A DNA stretch of 35,993 bases. Source: LMEP-6097 sp049314535. Lineage in GTDB: Bacteria; Cyanobacteriota; Vampirovibrionia; LMEP-6097. Below the pieces are notes generated by a model. That model had not been told where the DNA came from and did not search any database. It saw only the letters and a list, made by a program, of their open reading frames with translations. The stretch lies in contig JBMOEX010000005.1 of the NCBI GenBank assembly GCA_049314535.1, positions 1-35,993 of the forward strand, read 5' to 3'. How positions within the stretch are numbered: position 1 is the stretch's first letter; the number at the start of each line of letters is the position of its first letter. A program made the position numbers and the translations under genes. Positions 7,663 through 15,892 of this stretch are shown here, piece by piece.

Positions 7663-8202
7663 ATGCCCAATAAATCTAAAATTCTAGATCAATCAAAATT
7701 AGATATAGTCTTATCCATAGAAGACTTAATAATTGAGTTGAGGGGACAGAATGTCCTAATAGATAGTGATATTGCTAGTTTGTATGGAGTTACCACCAAG
7801 AGACTAAATGAGCAAGTTAAACGCAATCAAAACCGCTTTCCCTCTGATTTTATGTTTAGATTAACTAAAGAAGAAAAAAATAAATTACTTATAAATTTCC
7901 AGAGATTTAATAAGTTGAAATACTCCAATTCAAATCCTAATGCCTTTACAGAACATGGTGCTATTATGCTAGCCTCCATTTTAAATAGTGAGATCGCAGT
8001 CCACACAAGCATACAAATAGTAAGAGCATTTACTAAAATGCGTTCCATGTTAGCCACAAACCAAGACTTAGCCAAGAAAATTAACAATATAGAAGAAAAG
8101 CTCTCTGAGCATGATAGTCAAATAAAAGATGTTATAGCTGTAATTAAAAGCATGATCCTTCCCGATAAAGCCTCTAATAAAAAAATAGGATTTAATATCT
8201 AG
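7663..8202 (+). CDS. ORF6N-domain protein
   Basis: This 180-residue protein has the ORF6N (KilA-N/Bro-N related) domain signature: VLIDSDIASLYGVTTKRLNEQVKRNQNRFPSDFMFRLTKEE, then the conserved NAFTEHGAIMLASIL and VRAFTKMR. The C-terminal ~50 residues are coiled-coil-like (INNIEEKLSEHDSQIKDVIAVI). The family is common in phages and mobile regions and is thought to bind DNA; its exact role is unsettled. I start it at ATG 7663 because the upstream in-frame ATG at 7621 would translate the perfect hairpin. The gene and its hairpin are enclosed by two copies of the tolC 3' end, indicating a later arrival, yet there is no integrase or transposase gene. Confidence 0.85.
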   Translation: MPNKSKILDQSKLDIVLSIEDLIIELRGQNVLIDSDIASLYGVTTKRLNEQVKRNQNRFPSDFMFRLTKEEKNKLLINFQRFNKLKYSNSNPNAFTEHGAIMLASILNSEIAVHTSIQIVRAFTKMRSMLATNQDLAKKINNIEEKLSEHDSQIKDVIAVIKSMILPDKASNKKIGFNI

Positions 8203-8224
8203 TGATTCAAAAATTTTAATGCCA

Positions 8225-8284
8225 TTAAATCAACTCCCCCTGCAAAAATTTAAAAACCTGCTCCGCCGTTCTGTAATCAGCAAA
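8225..8284 (-). repeat. Direct-repeat partner: tolC 3' end
   Basis: This is the intact-gene copy of the 60-bp repeat also found at 7510-7569. Read as integration remnants, the two copies would be the attachment-like ends of a 715-bp insertion carrying the ORF6N gene. This is inference; only the repeat itself is seen. Confidence 0.85.
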
Positions 8285-9751
8285 AGCTTTATAATACTGA
8301 ATATTCGCTTCAGCCATAGCTCTCTGCCTTCTGATTACTAAAAATAAAGTACTATCCCCTAATTTAAATTTTTCAGATTCACCCTCGAAAAGCTGGTTCG
8401 CTAAGATTAAACTTTCTTTAGCAAATTTAGTTTTAGCTTTACTCTGTTCTAGCTCAGAGACAGCGTTTTCAAGCTCTAAAATTACATTCTGCATTAATTC
8501 TCTACTCGCAAGATTTAAAGACTGTAAACTCAATTCAGCCTGTCTCTTTAAACCCTGTCCGGTTCTCACTCTTAATGGGATAGATAAATTCACGCCAGCA
8601 GCAGTAGTAGGTCCTATACTATCTTCACCAGTCTCCACACCTTGATTAATAAAGAGATCCAGCTCTGGCAGCATTTGGTTTTTCGCAAATTTACGTTCTA
8701 GAATAGCTATATCTTTAGATAAATTTATAGCTTTAAATTCTGGTCTAAATTTTAAGGCTTTTAATTTAGCCTCATTTATATTTTCTGTAGCTAAGCTATT
8801 AGCTATTTCTTCTTTAACAAGGGGAACCTCATCCTTAGCGAATACACCTAATGGCTCGCCGCTCTCTAACCATAAATAATTAGCTAAAGCAAGTGACATC
8901 TCCTGAGCTTTTCTCTCCGCCTTAGCTCTTTTAAAAAGTCTTTTCTGTAATTCTGTACTCACTTCTATGTAAGCAAGCTGTGCGAGATTTCCATACTCCA
9001 CTTGAGCTTTAACGAAATCACTCTGCTCTGTAATTAAGTCCACCAGATGATTCTCAACTTCAAGGACTTTAAAACTAGCGTACCATTTCCAATACAGTTC
9101 ACTCGCTTTCTGCAAAACATCTAACTGTTTACGATAGAGAGTTAAATCCGCTATCGCTTCATTTAAAATCGCACTTTTTTCTTTAATACTTTTTGAATTA
9201 TAAATAGCATCTCTTAAAAGTGGTATCTGTGCTTCTATAAAATATTCACCACCAGAACCAGTCGGAGAAAGAGGTGTCTTAATATCCCCTTCTGCAAACT
9301 TAGCCCCAGCCGACAACTTCGCTCCATAGCGAGTTAAAATATCTAAACTATTAGATGAAGTAAATGCCTCCTGTTCCTTACCTGGAGCCGATGAACTATT
9401 ATAAACATTGTAAGAGTTTTTAGAATTTAGCGAAGGATCGAAAGCACCTTGAGTTTCTAAACGCTTAGCATTAGCTTGATTACGCTTGAGTTTAGCTTGT
9501 AAAATCTGTGGGTGGTTCTCACTGACTAGCTTTAGGAAATCTTGAAATTCCAGTTTATCCCAGATGATATTTTCACTATGAGGCTTACGTGCAGCTTCAG
9601 TAAACAAAAGTCCAGAATTATATAAATCAAAATTTTCTTGAAAATCTACCTCTTCAAGAAAATTTGCGTTAAGCTTTAATGGCGCCATAGGCTTCTTAGC
9701 AGAGGCACTATCGGAAAAAACCAAATAAATAAGAAAAAATAAACAATACAT
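8225..9751 (-). CDS. TolC-family outer-membrane efflux/secretion protein
   Basis: This 508-residue protein starts with a signal peptide (hydrophobic core CLFFLIYLVF, likely cleavage after SASA). The mature part has the two-fold helical hairpin plan of the outer membrane efflux family: long Ala/Glu/Lys/Gln-rich helices (for example HPQILQAKLKRNQANAKRLETQGAFDPSL and the C-terminal QSKAKTKFAKESLILANQLFEGESEKFKLGDSTLFLVIRRQRAMAEA). It should form the trimeric outer-membrane channel of the exporter whose ABC and HlyD subunits are encoded upstream. It is separated from them by a restriction-modification pair, but all genes remain on the same strand with small gaps. Its last 20 codons are duplicated at 7510-7569 beyond the ORF6N gene. 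Confidence 0.9.
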   Translation of the reverse strand: MYCLFFLIYLVFSDSASAKKPMAPLKLNANFLEEVDFQENFDLYNSGLLFTEAARKPHSENIIWDKLEFQDFLKLVSENHPQILQAKLKRNQANAKRLETQGAFDPSLNSKNSYNVYNSSSAPGKEQEAFTSSNSLDILTRYGAKLSAGAKFAEGDIKTPLSPTGSGGEYFIEAQIPLLRDAIYNSKSIKEKSAILNEAIADLTLYRKQLDVLQKASELYWKWYASFKVLEVENHLVDLITEQSDFVKAQVEYGNLAQLAYIEVSTELQKRLFKRAKAERKAQEMSLALANYLWLESGEPLGVFAKDEVPLVKEEIANSLATENINEAKLKALKFRPEFKAINLSKDIAILERKFAKNQMLPELDLFINQGVETGEDSIGPTTAAGVNLSIPLRVRTGQGLKRQAELSLQSLNLASRELMQNVILELENAVSELEQSKAKTKFAKESLILANQLFEGESEKFKLGDSTLFLVIRRQRAMAEANIQYYKAFADYRTAEQVFKFLQGELI

Positions 9752-9770
9752 AGTTTAAAAGTTACCAAGA

Positions 9771-11327
9771 TTAGATATGTTCACTAGTAGCAATTTCAGA
9801 CATCCTAAAATTAATTTTCAACTGTTTGGGAAGATTATTTTCAAACAGCTCATCATATTTAGATTTTAAATTCAGCTTAAGAGCAATTTCTCGCAAATTA
9901 ATTCTATTCAGAAGAGAAGCTGTAATCGGTCTCTTACTATCTTGAAAAATAATTGAAGAAATAAATTTAGCTGCCAGTTCAGAAGATAATAAATAGTATA
10001 TAAACTGAGCCTTTTCAAAATCATCAAAGCTGAGAAAATAACATGTATCATCTAAAAATATTGGCTTATCCAGATATTTACCAATTAAGTTAAATACGGG
10101 CTTCTTGTATAAGCCAGATATTACGATCTTCCATGGACTAAAACTATAATCACCTACTCCAAAAATAGAAAAAGGTTCTGCTTTTCTATAGATAGAACTT
10201 TTTCTTGCACTAAACTGGTCCTTATATGATATTAAATAATCCCAAGTTGCTGGCGAATCATAGCTTATTTTATCAGTCCTTTCACCAATTTTCTTTTGGG
10301 TTATAATCACAAACCTACGAGGCTGCTTTATATCAAGCTTTGCAATATCAGAACTTTTATACAGAGGGTATAAATAATCTTCAGGTAAATCAACTACCTT
10401 CTGATAACCATTAATAAAATTTTCCCCATCTTTTGTAAGCTCCATCACTTTAGAGCAATCATGCTTTATACCAGATCTCCATACAAACTCAGAGCCAAGG
10501 TCAATACTCTTAACCTTTTCATAGGTCACAATATTTGCGATAATTTTATTCTGTAAATAGCCCAAAGTCTGCCTAATAACCGAAGATGTAAATGAATCAT
10601 AAACAGGGCATGAGTAGATCTTGGGTTTAACACTGGAGCCTTCTGCAACAAAAAGACAAGCGTCAACGTTAACAGAAAAATCCTTTTTTGCATTAATATC
10701 ATAAATTGCCATACTGGAAATATTTAAATTATGTTTTGCAATATATGCAAATATTTTTCTTGCGACAGATGTCTTAAGAAGAAAAGCCATGGAAGCATGT
10801 TTTTTAGAAACCAATTCTGCAATGCAGATCATTATCCATTCTGAAATATCAAAATTACTTTTCCCTGTCATAGCGTCTAACCCTGAATAGTTTTGAAAAT
10901 TAAGCTTAACAGGATGATTCTGAGCACCCATTTTTGCAAGCATACTATTAGTAACCCAAGGTGGATTACCAATAAATAACGTCTTTTCAGAAATAAATTC
11001 TCCAAAATCATTCCATTGAATAGAAAAAAAATCTTTTTGGCTTACTTCGAATTTAAATATACCAAGATCTTGTAATCGTTTTTTTGTCAATTTAACATAG
11101 TCAGGGTTTATATCAAATCCAAATGCCATTTTAATGTTTGAATTATGTTGTAATGATTCAAACAAAACATTTCCGACACCACAAGTTGGCTCAATAAGAA
11201 TTTCAATATTTGGGGATATCTTCTGAAAAACTAATTCTACAAAAGATCTGGCTAAATCAGTTGGAGTTTGAAAATCACCAAACTCTATAACATTCAACGT
11301 ATCATCTTGAATCAGACTCGGAATCAT
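9771..11327 (-). CDS. N6-adenine DNA methyltransferase of a type II R-M system
   Basis: This 518-residue SAM-dependent methyltransferase has FQTP near the N-terminus (19-22) and motif I IEPTCGVGNV (45-54). FDIN (71-74) is at the SAM-binding acidic position. The catalytic motif IV is NPPW (121-124), the (D/N)PP(Y/W/F) signature of N6-adenine methylases. The order (motif I before IV, with a large C-terminal region likely to recognise the target) fits the gamma/TaqI-Eco57I-like class. Its ATG overlaps the TGA of the endonuclease gene (ATGA, 11324-11327), so translation is coupled. It should protect host DNA at the endonuclease's recognition site, which cannot be read from the sequence. The pair sits between hlyD and tolC of an export operon. 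Confidence 0.88.
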   Translation of the reverse strand: MIPSLIQDDTLNVIEFGDFQTPTDLARSFVELVFQKISPNIEILIEPTCGVGNVLFESLQHNSNIKMAFGFDINPDYVKLTKKRLQDLGIFKFEVSQKDFFSIQWNDFGEFISEKTLFIGNPPWVTNSMLAKMGAQNHPVKLNFQNYSGLDAMTGKSNFDISEWIMICIAELVSKKHASMAFLLKTSVARKIFAYIAKHNLNISSMAIYDINAKKDFSVNVDACLFVAEGSSVKPKIYSCPVYDSFTSSVIRQTLGYLQNKIIANIVTYEKVKSIDLGSEFVWRSGIKHDCSKVMELTKDGENFINGYQKVVDLPEDYLYPLYKSSDIAKLDIKQPRRFVIITQKKIGERTDKISYDSPATWDYLISYKDQFSARKSSIYRKAEPFSIFGVGDYSFSPWKIVISGLYKKPVFNLIGKYLDKPIFLDDTCYFLSFDDFEKAQFIYYLLSSELAAKFISSIIFQDSKRPITASLLNRINLREIALKLNLKSKYDELFENNLPKQLKINFRMSEIATSEHI

Positions 11328-12001
11328 TTAACTCTAACCACACCATCTATTATGCCAGCTTTCTCTATGACACGATTATATTGCAACCTCCACTGCAAAG
11401 CATTTGAAATAGTAAGATAACCAAGGTAAATCTGGCTTCCAGAGAGAATCTCTTCAGCTAATTTCAAAGCCTCAATATCGTTTTGTAAAAACATTCTCTC
11501 CTCAAAAAAAGCAAGTAGATCATCTACGTTGGGAGTATTATCAAGAATCTTTAATATACCTGATGTTGTTTGAAAATCAGCCGTTCTTGCAGCTTCAACA
11601 AAAATGACGTGTAGAATATTTAACGTACTTGTTTGAGTAACTTGATCATCAAACTTATCATATACAAAAATTAACAATGAATAACCTAAACCATAAATTT
11701 TTTGACTAACAGACCTGAATGGACATGATGATTGTGGCTGCTTAATAGAAGTTACCTTAATATCCACTCCAAGCTCTGGAAAATCTATTCCTTTTGCAGA
11801 ACTCCCTTGCAGATATGTATATTTATTAGACAGAAAATCTTGAAATTTATGCTCTATATAAGTACCAACCTTCTTTCCATCAGTAACGCCAAAGAGAGAA
11901 CTCTCTTTATGCAATGATTCTATGTCTGAAAAACGCCCAGCCTCTTTACATAAAATATCAATAGTCAAATTAAAATTCATTAAAAGTACATTGTGTACCA
12001 T
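11324..12001 (-). CDS. Probable type II restriction endonuclease
   Basis: This 225-residue protein is encoded just upstream of the methyltransferase and overlaps it by 4 bp. GTYIEHKF (Glu50) followed by SSAKGIDFPELGVDIKVTS (Asp73, Asp80, Lys82) looks like a compact PD-(D/E)xK nuclease core, and QPQSSCPFRSVSQKIYGLGYSLLIFVYDK continues the expected core strands and helix. Assignment as endonuclease rests on this motif and the partner gene. The start at 12001 lies 14 bp after hlyD and has TTGGA immediately before it; ATG 11980 (residue 8) is an alternative. Neither flank carries transposase or controller (C) protein genes. Confidence 0.75.
   Translation of the reverse strand: MVHNVLLMNFNLTIDILCKEAGRFSDIESLHKESSLFGVTDGKKVGTYIEHKFQDFLSNKYTYLQGSSAKGIDFPELGVDIKVTSIKQPQSSCPFRSVSQKIYGLGYSLLIFVYDKFDDQVTQTSTLNILHVIFVEAARTADFQTTSGILKILDNTPNVDDLLAFFEERMFLQNDIEALKLAEEILSGSQIYLGYLTISNALQWRLQYNRVIEKAGIIDGVVRVK
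11986..11998. promoter_or_regulatory. Short palindrome over the endonuclease start region
   Basis: GTACA (11986-11990), TTG, TGTAC (11994-11998) form a perfect 13-bp interrupted palindrome between the two possible start codons of the endonuclease gene. It could limit its expression or be a binding site, but no regulator gene is present. The role is speculative. Confidence 0.25.
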
Positions 12002-12015
12002 TCCAAGGCATAAAT

Positions 12016-13353
12016 CTAGCCTACTTTAGGAATTTTCCTCTTATAAGTAGATTTAACCGGATTACTAATCATAGTCGGAGGAAAACCATTTAGGATACGC
12101 CAGAACTCATACCAAACTGGCACTTCATCTAATATCACCCAACCCACTACATTAGAACCTGGTCTAAGAAAGCTATTATTAGGCCAAGGCTTATCTTTTT
12201 TAGAGTTTATCCTTTTATAATCAGGTTGAACTAAAATCCTATATTCACCTTCCTCATTAGCATTAGCATCTATAACTTTTACTATTCCAGGGAAAGTCCC
12301 TAAAGCTACAGTAGGCCAGCCAGAGAACTGTAAAGCTGGAAAGCCTGAAAACTGTAAACGCACTTCCCTGCCTATACTGACGAGTGGAGCAAAGACATCT
12401 GATATATACAGCTCTACAGCTTGATCTGAGCTTTTAGGCACTATCGTTAATAGATCAGAACCCGATTTTACTGTCTCACCTTGACCTAAAACCTTTAGCC
12501 TTACTATCTGACCATCAGCTGGAGCATAGATCTTACGCTGTGTAATTCTACTTTCCATATTAGCTAAATTAATATCTAACTTAAAAATCTCACTATTAAT
12601 ATCAGCTAATTTCTCGAAAGACTGTGCTAGTTTAGCTTCTGCTTCTTGCACCTTCAAAGCGGCTTCCGCTGAAACTTTATCGTAACTAAAACGCGATTGA
12701 GTTATATCCCTGCCAGCGATGCTGAGTTCAGCAGTAGAAGCTTCATATTCTGATCTAGACTTCACTAAAGCTAATTCGGCTAACTCAAAATCTCTTCTAG
12801 AGCTTAAACCTTTTTCATAGAGTTTTTCACTACGAGAAAAATTAAGCTGTGCTGTCTTGAAATTCTGTTCAGCAGCTTTAAGTTTCTGCTGGCTTGCTAT
12901 TTGCTTATCCTCTGTCTGTCTAATTTCTATTCCAGCATTAGGTACTGTCGCTGACTGGACTCTAAGTAAAGAATTTATCTGTCTTTCTAGAGTATTAATT
13001 AATCTTTCGATAGCATTACGTTTATCTAAATAGGCTAGCCGCTGCCCCTGCAAACGCTCTAACTGAGACTTGTCTAAAAATTTCTCTTCTAATTCCTCTA
13101 ACTCGATTAAAAGCTGACCTCTTTCAACCCAGTCACCCTCATGAATAGAGATATTAACGATTTTACCGCTAATCTGAGACTGCACTAACTGTGGTCTATT
13201 CATCGGGGAAAATACTGTAACCTTACCCACCCCAGTAATAGTCTGACGCCAAGGCAGAAATAGAGAAATAAAGGCTATAAAAAAAACTGAACCGACTACA
13301 TAAGCAAAAGTCTTTAAAATAAAAGGAGTTTCAATACTAGCTAAAGATCTCAT
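12016..13353 (-). CDS. HlyD-family periplasmic adaptor (membrane fusion protein)
   Basis: This 445-residue protein has a single N-terminal membrane segment (residues ~12-31, FAYVVGSVFFIAFISLFLPW). A biotinyl-lipoyl-like half motif follows (VQSQISGKIVNISIHEGDWVERGQLLIELE), then a long coiled-coil hairpin (~75-255). The second lipoyl half is IYAPADGQIVRLKVLGQGETVKSGSDLLTIVP, and a beta-barrel region completes it. It links the ABC exporter in the inner membrane to the TolC channel. It begins 1 bp after the ABC gene's stop codon and is followed after 14 bp by the restriction endonuclease gene. Confidence 0.9.
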   Translation of the reverse strand: MRSLASIETPFILKTFAYVVGSVFFIAFISLFLPWRQTITGVGKVTVFSPMNRPQLVQSQISGKIVNISIHEGDWVERGQLLIELEELEEKFLDKSQLERLQGQRLAYLDKRNAIERLINTLERQINSLLRVQSATVPNAGIEIRQTEDKQIASQQKLKAAEQNFKTAQLNFSRSEKLYEKGLSSRRDFELAELALVKSRSEYEASTAELSIAGRDITQSRFSYDKVSAEAALKVQEAEAKLAQSFEKLADINSEIFKLDINLANMESRITQRKIYAPADGQIVRLKVLGQGETVKSGSDLLTIVPKSSDQAVELYISDVFAPLVSIGREVRLQFSGFPALQFSGWPTVALGTFPGIVKVIDANANEEGEYRILVQPDYKRINSKKDKPWPNNSFLRPGSNVVGWVILDEVPVWYEFWRILNGFPPTMISNPVKSTYKRKIPKVG

Positions 13354-13354
13354 A

Positions 13355-15100
13355 CTAATTAGCCTCCCTTATTTTAAATTTAGCAAGCTCAGGGAAAAGC
13401 TGTGAGAATGCAGATTTAGTATCATTTGAAAGGTCATCTATTAAGCCTTTTTCTTTAATAGCACCATCTTCTAATAAAAAGATCTCTTTAGTTCTAGCCA
13501 CGACTTCCGCATCATGAGTGATATTCAAAATAGTCCAAGGATTTCTTAGATCAAAGATCTTATTAATAATCTTAAGCTTAGTCATTTCATCCATACCACC
13601 GAAAGCCTCATCTAGAATGAGAAGCTGTGGATTACCGATAATTGATCTTGCGATAAGTATTCTCTGCCTTTGACCAAGTGAGATATTACGTCCTTCACTT
13701 AAAAGCTGTGTATTAAGCCCTTTGGGATACTTTCTTAAATCCCTTTCGAGTTCAAGTAAATCAATAACCTTATCTAATGAATCTTTCTCTAAAGCATTAC
13801 GCCCAAGTAAAATATTCTCCTCTACTGTCCCAGAGAAGATTTCATTAAAGTCACTTACTAATGCAAAGCTAGATCTTAAACTATCTAAATCTATAGAACG
13901 GATATCCCTACCATCTATAAAAATATGCCCTGAATTAATTTCATAGAGACCAGATAAAATATAAGCTAAGGAAGTTTTACCAGACCCACTCACTCCGACT
14001 AAACTCGCTCTAGCACCAGAGCTTAGCTCCATGTTTAATTTATTAAAAACCTTAACTGAATCATTATATGAAAAATCTACATCTATAATCTTAATCTCAG
14101 AACCGATTTCACTAGGCTCAAGTAAGATACCATCTTTCTTTTCCACCCCGAGTTTACTTATATAACTTACCTTATCTATTGCTGTAAGCAGATCATACCA
14201 AGTCTCTATTTTCTGAACTATCTTATCTATAGAGGAAAGTATCATAAGTATAATAATTTCTGAAGCCACTAACTGTCCAAGCGTCATCTTGCCATTAATA
14301 ACGAGCCAAGCTCCAATAGATAAAACCCCTGCACTCGCAAAAGCTTCAAATAAATAACTGCCTGAAAACTGCCTGAGTATTACTTTAAAATGCTGTTTAC
14401 GGTCCGAAAGATAGCTTAGAATCTTCTCATCAAGATGATTTAAGAGAAAATCCTCTTTAGCATTCATCTTAAAACCAACATTACAGCGAGCGATCTCCTC
14501 TAACCAATAAGCCACTTTATACTTAGAGCTCGACTCTGAAAGGCTAGTCTCTAAACCTCTATAACCAAGAATTACAATTAAGAAAATAACCGCTATTAAA
14601 AAAATATCAAAAACAATTAAGACGGGATGATAAATACCCATAATAATCAAACCAACCAAGATTTGTAAAATAGCAGATGGAACCTCTAAAAGTATTAAAG
14701 TGAGAGACTTCTGTATAGTAACCGTATCAAAAAATCTATTAACTAATTCTGGTGCATATACTTCAGAAAGGTGCTTTTGTGCAACTTTAAGCAATCTAGA
14801 AGCCGTCTGCCATGAGATTTTAGCAAAAATCTTCCTCTGTAATATCTCTGTAATATAAAGCTGTAATATTCTTAAAACACCAAGAAAAATTAAACCGAAT
14901 AAAACTCCAATGGAGATTATGACTAAAGGCTGTATTAAAACACCCGTTGAAATAATATTAACTATAATCTGCGCGCCAAGTGGCACCGCTAAATAAATAA
15001 GACTAATAAAAATCGAATATGCAAGAAAAATAATAAGTATCTGCTTTTCAGCAAATAGTATATTCATCAATTCTTTATATATTTTTTTACTAGAAGACAT
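13355..15100 (-). CDS. ABC exporter (fused membrane and ATPase domains), type I secretion-like
   Basis: This is a 581-residue half-transporter. Residues ~15-300 contain about six transmembrane helices. The nucleotide-binding domain has Walker A GVSGSGKTS, signature ISLGQRQR, Walker B LLILDEAFGG and H-loop THD. The Q-loop glutamine is missing: the segment reads ALVSDFNEIFSGTVEENI where VxQDxxLFxGTI is usual. There is no N-terminal C39 peptidase domain, so no leader cleavage is predicted. With HlyD and TolC it would make a tripartite export system; the substrate is not evident in the operon. Its ATG immediately follows the stop of the GST-like gene. Confidence 0.9.
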   Translation of the reverse strand: MSSSKKIYKELMNILFAEKQILIIFLAYSIFISLIYLAVPLGAQIIVNIISTGVLIQPLVIISIGVLFGLIFLGVLRILQLYITEILQRKIFAKISWQTASRLLKVAQKHLSEVYAPELVNRFFDTVTIQKSLTLILLEVPSAILQILVGLIIMGIYHPVLIVFDIFLIAVIFLIVILGYRGLETSLSESSSKYKVAYWLEEIARCNVGFKMNAKEDFLLNHLDEKILSYLSDRKQHFKVILRQFSGSYLFEAFASAGVLSIGAWLVINGKMTLGQLVASEIIILMILSSIDKIVQKIETWYDLLTAIDKVSYISKLGVEKKDGILLEPSEIGSEIKIIDVDFSYNDSVKVFNKLNMELSSGARASLVGVSGSGKTSLAYILSGLYEINSGHIFIDGRDIRSIDLDSLRSSFALVSDFNEIFSGTVEENILLGRNALEKDSLDKVIDLLELERDLRKYPKGLNTQLLSEGRNISLGQRQRILIARSIIGNPQLLILDEAFGGMDEMTKLKIINKIFDLRNPWTILNITHDAEVVARTKEIFLLEDGAIKEKGLIDDLSNDTKSAFSQLFPELAKFKIREAN

Positions 15101-15853
15101 TTACACCACAGCGAAATCATCTCTCTGAGAATAATTCAACTCTGGAAAATAAAGATTCTGCATACGATCTCTATAAGCTCTTAGATTCTCAGCCACCTTA
15201 GAAAGTTCATCTAATGGTGATGTAAATTCTTCTATTAAAAGACCCGCTATAAAAGCATAAGCAGTAGTATCCACTAAAGAAACTCTATCACCCATCAAGA
15301 AAGGCTTAGCACCAAGCTGATCAATAATAGCTCTTAAATCTTTCATACCATAGTGATAAATTTCATTTTTCGAGTGTCTGCCAATACCTTGAGCCATAAG
15401 CTTGGATTTGAATTGCTGCTTAAGCATGCTTGGTAAAAACATTTTTAAGACTGGGGGCAGAAAGCCAAACCATGCTGATTCAATTATATGCCAATTATCA
15501 TTCATACGATTATAAGCCATAACCCAGATAAGGCTCTCTTCAAAAAGCCTCTGAAATGAATGAGACACTGCCTTTTCCTGAATAGAAAGATGTGAGTCCA
15601 AATCAATATTAAACTCAGAAGATAAATACTCTAATATAAAACTAGAATCAGGAATTTCTTTACCTTTATGAATGATATATGGCAGCTTTCCTTTAGGACC
15701 CTTTGAAGGATTAACTTCTTCTATAGTTTCGTAAGGGATACCAGCTATACGCATAAAAGTTTCGACTTTCATACAATATGGACTAGCATTCGGTAGTCCG
15801 AACATGGCAGGGAACTGAACAAGTTTTACTATTTCTGAGTTTTGGTTATCCAT
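15101..15853 (-). CDS. Glutathione S-transferase-like protein (Fax/metaxin-type)
   Basis: This 250-residue protein has a thioredoxin-fold N-terminus (LVQFPAMFGLPNASPYCMKVETFMRIAGIPYE, then GKLPYIIHKGKEIPDSSFILEYL). The segment up to PDS matches the GSH-binding half of GST proteins, and the helical C-terminal half contains FLMGDRVSLVDTTAYAFI. The wording resembles the Fax/metaxin-like branch. It is the first gene of the exporter operon, with direct contact to the ABC gene. Enzymatic activity is not assured. A 6-bp inverted repeat (15864-15869/15880-15885) precedes it and may be a weak end signal of the phosphohexomutase gene. Confidence 0.8.
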   Translation of the reverse strand: MDNQNSEIVKLVQFPAMFGLPNASPYCMKVETFMRIAGIPYETIEEVNPSKGPKGKLPYIIHKGKEIPDSSFILEYLSSEFNIDLDSHLSIQEKAVSHSFQRLFEESLIWVMAYNRMNDNWHIIESAWFGFLPPVLKMFLPSMLKQQFKSKLMAQGIGRHSKNEIYHYGMKDLRAIIDQLGAKPFLMGDRVSLVDTTAYAFIAGLLIEEFTSPLDELSKVAENLRAYRDRMQNLYFPELNYSQRDDFAVV

Positions 15854-15892
15854 AAAATAAATTCTAAACCTAGTTTATAGTTTAGTAAAGCA

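Noticed and set aside
15864..15885. Inverted repeat after the phosphohexomutase gene as an intrinsic terminator
   Set aside because: Only 6 bp of A+T-rich stem with a 10-nt loop and a poor T-tract; too weak to call.
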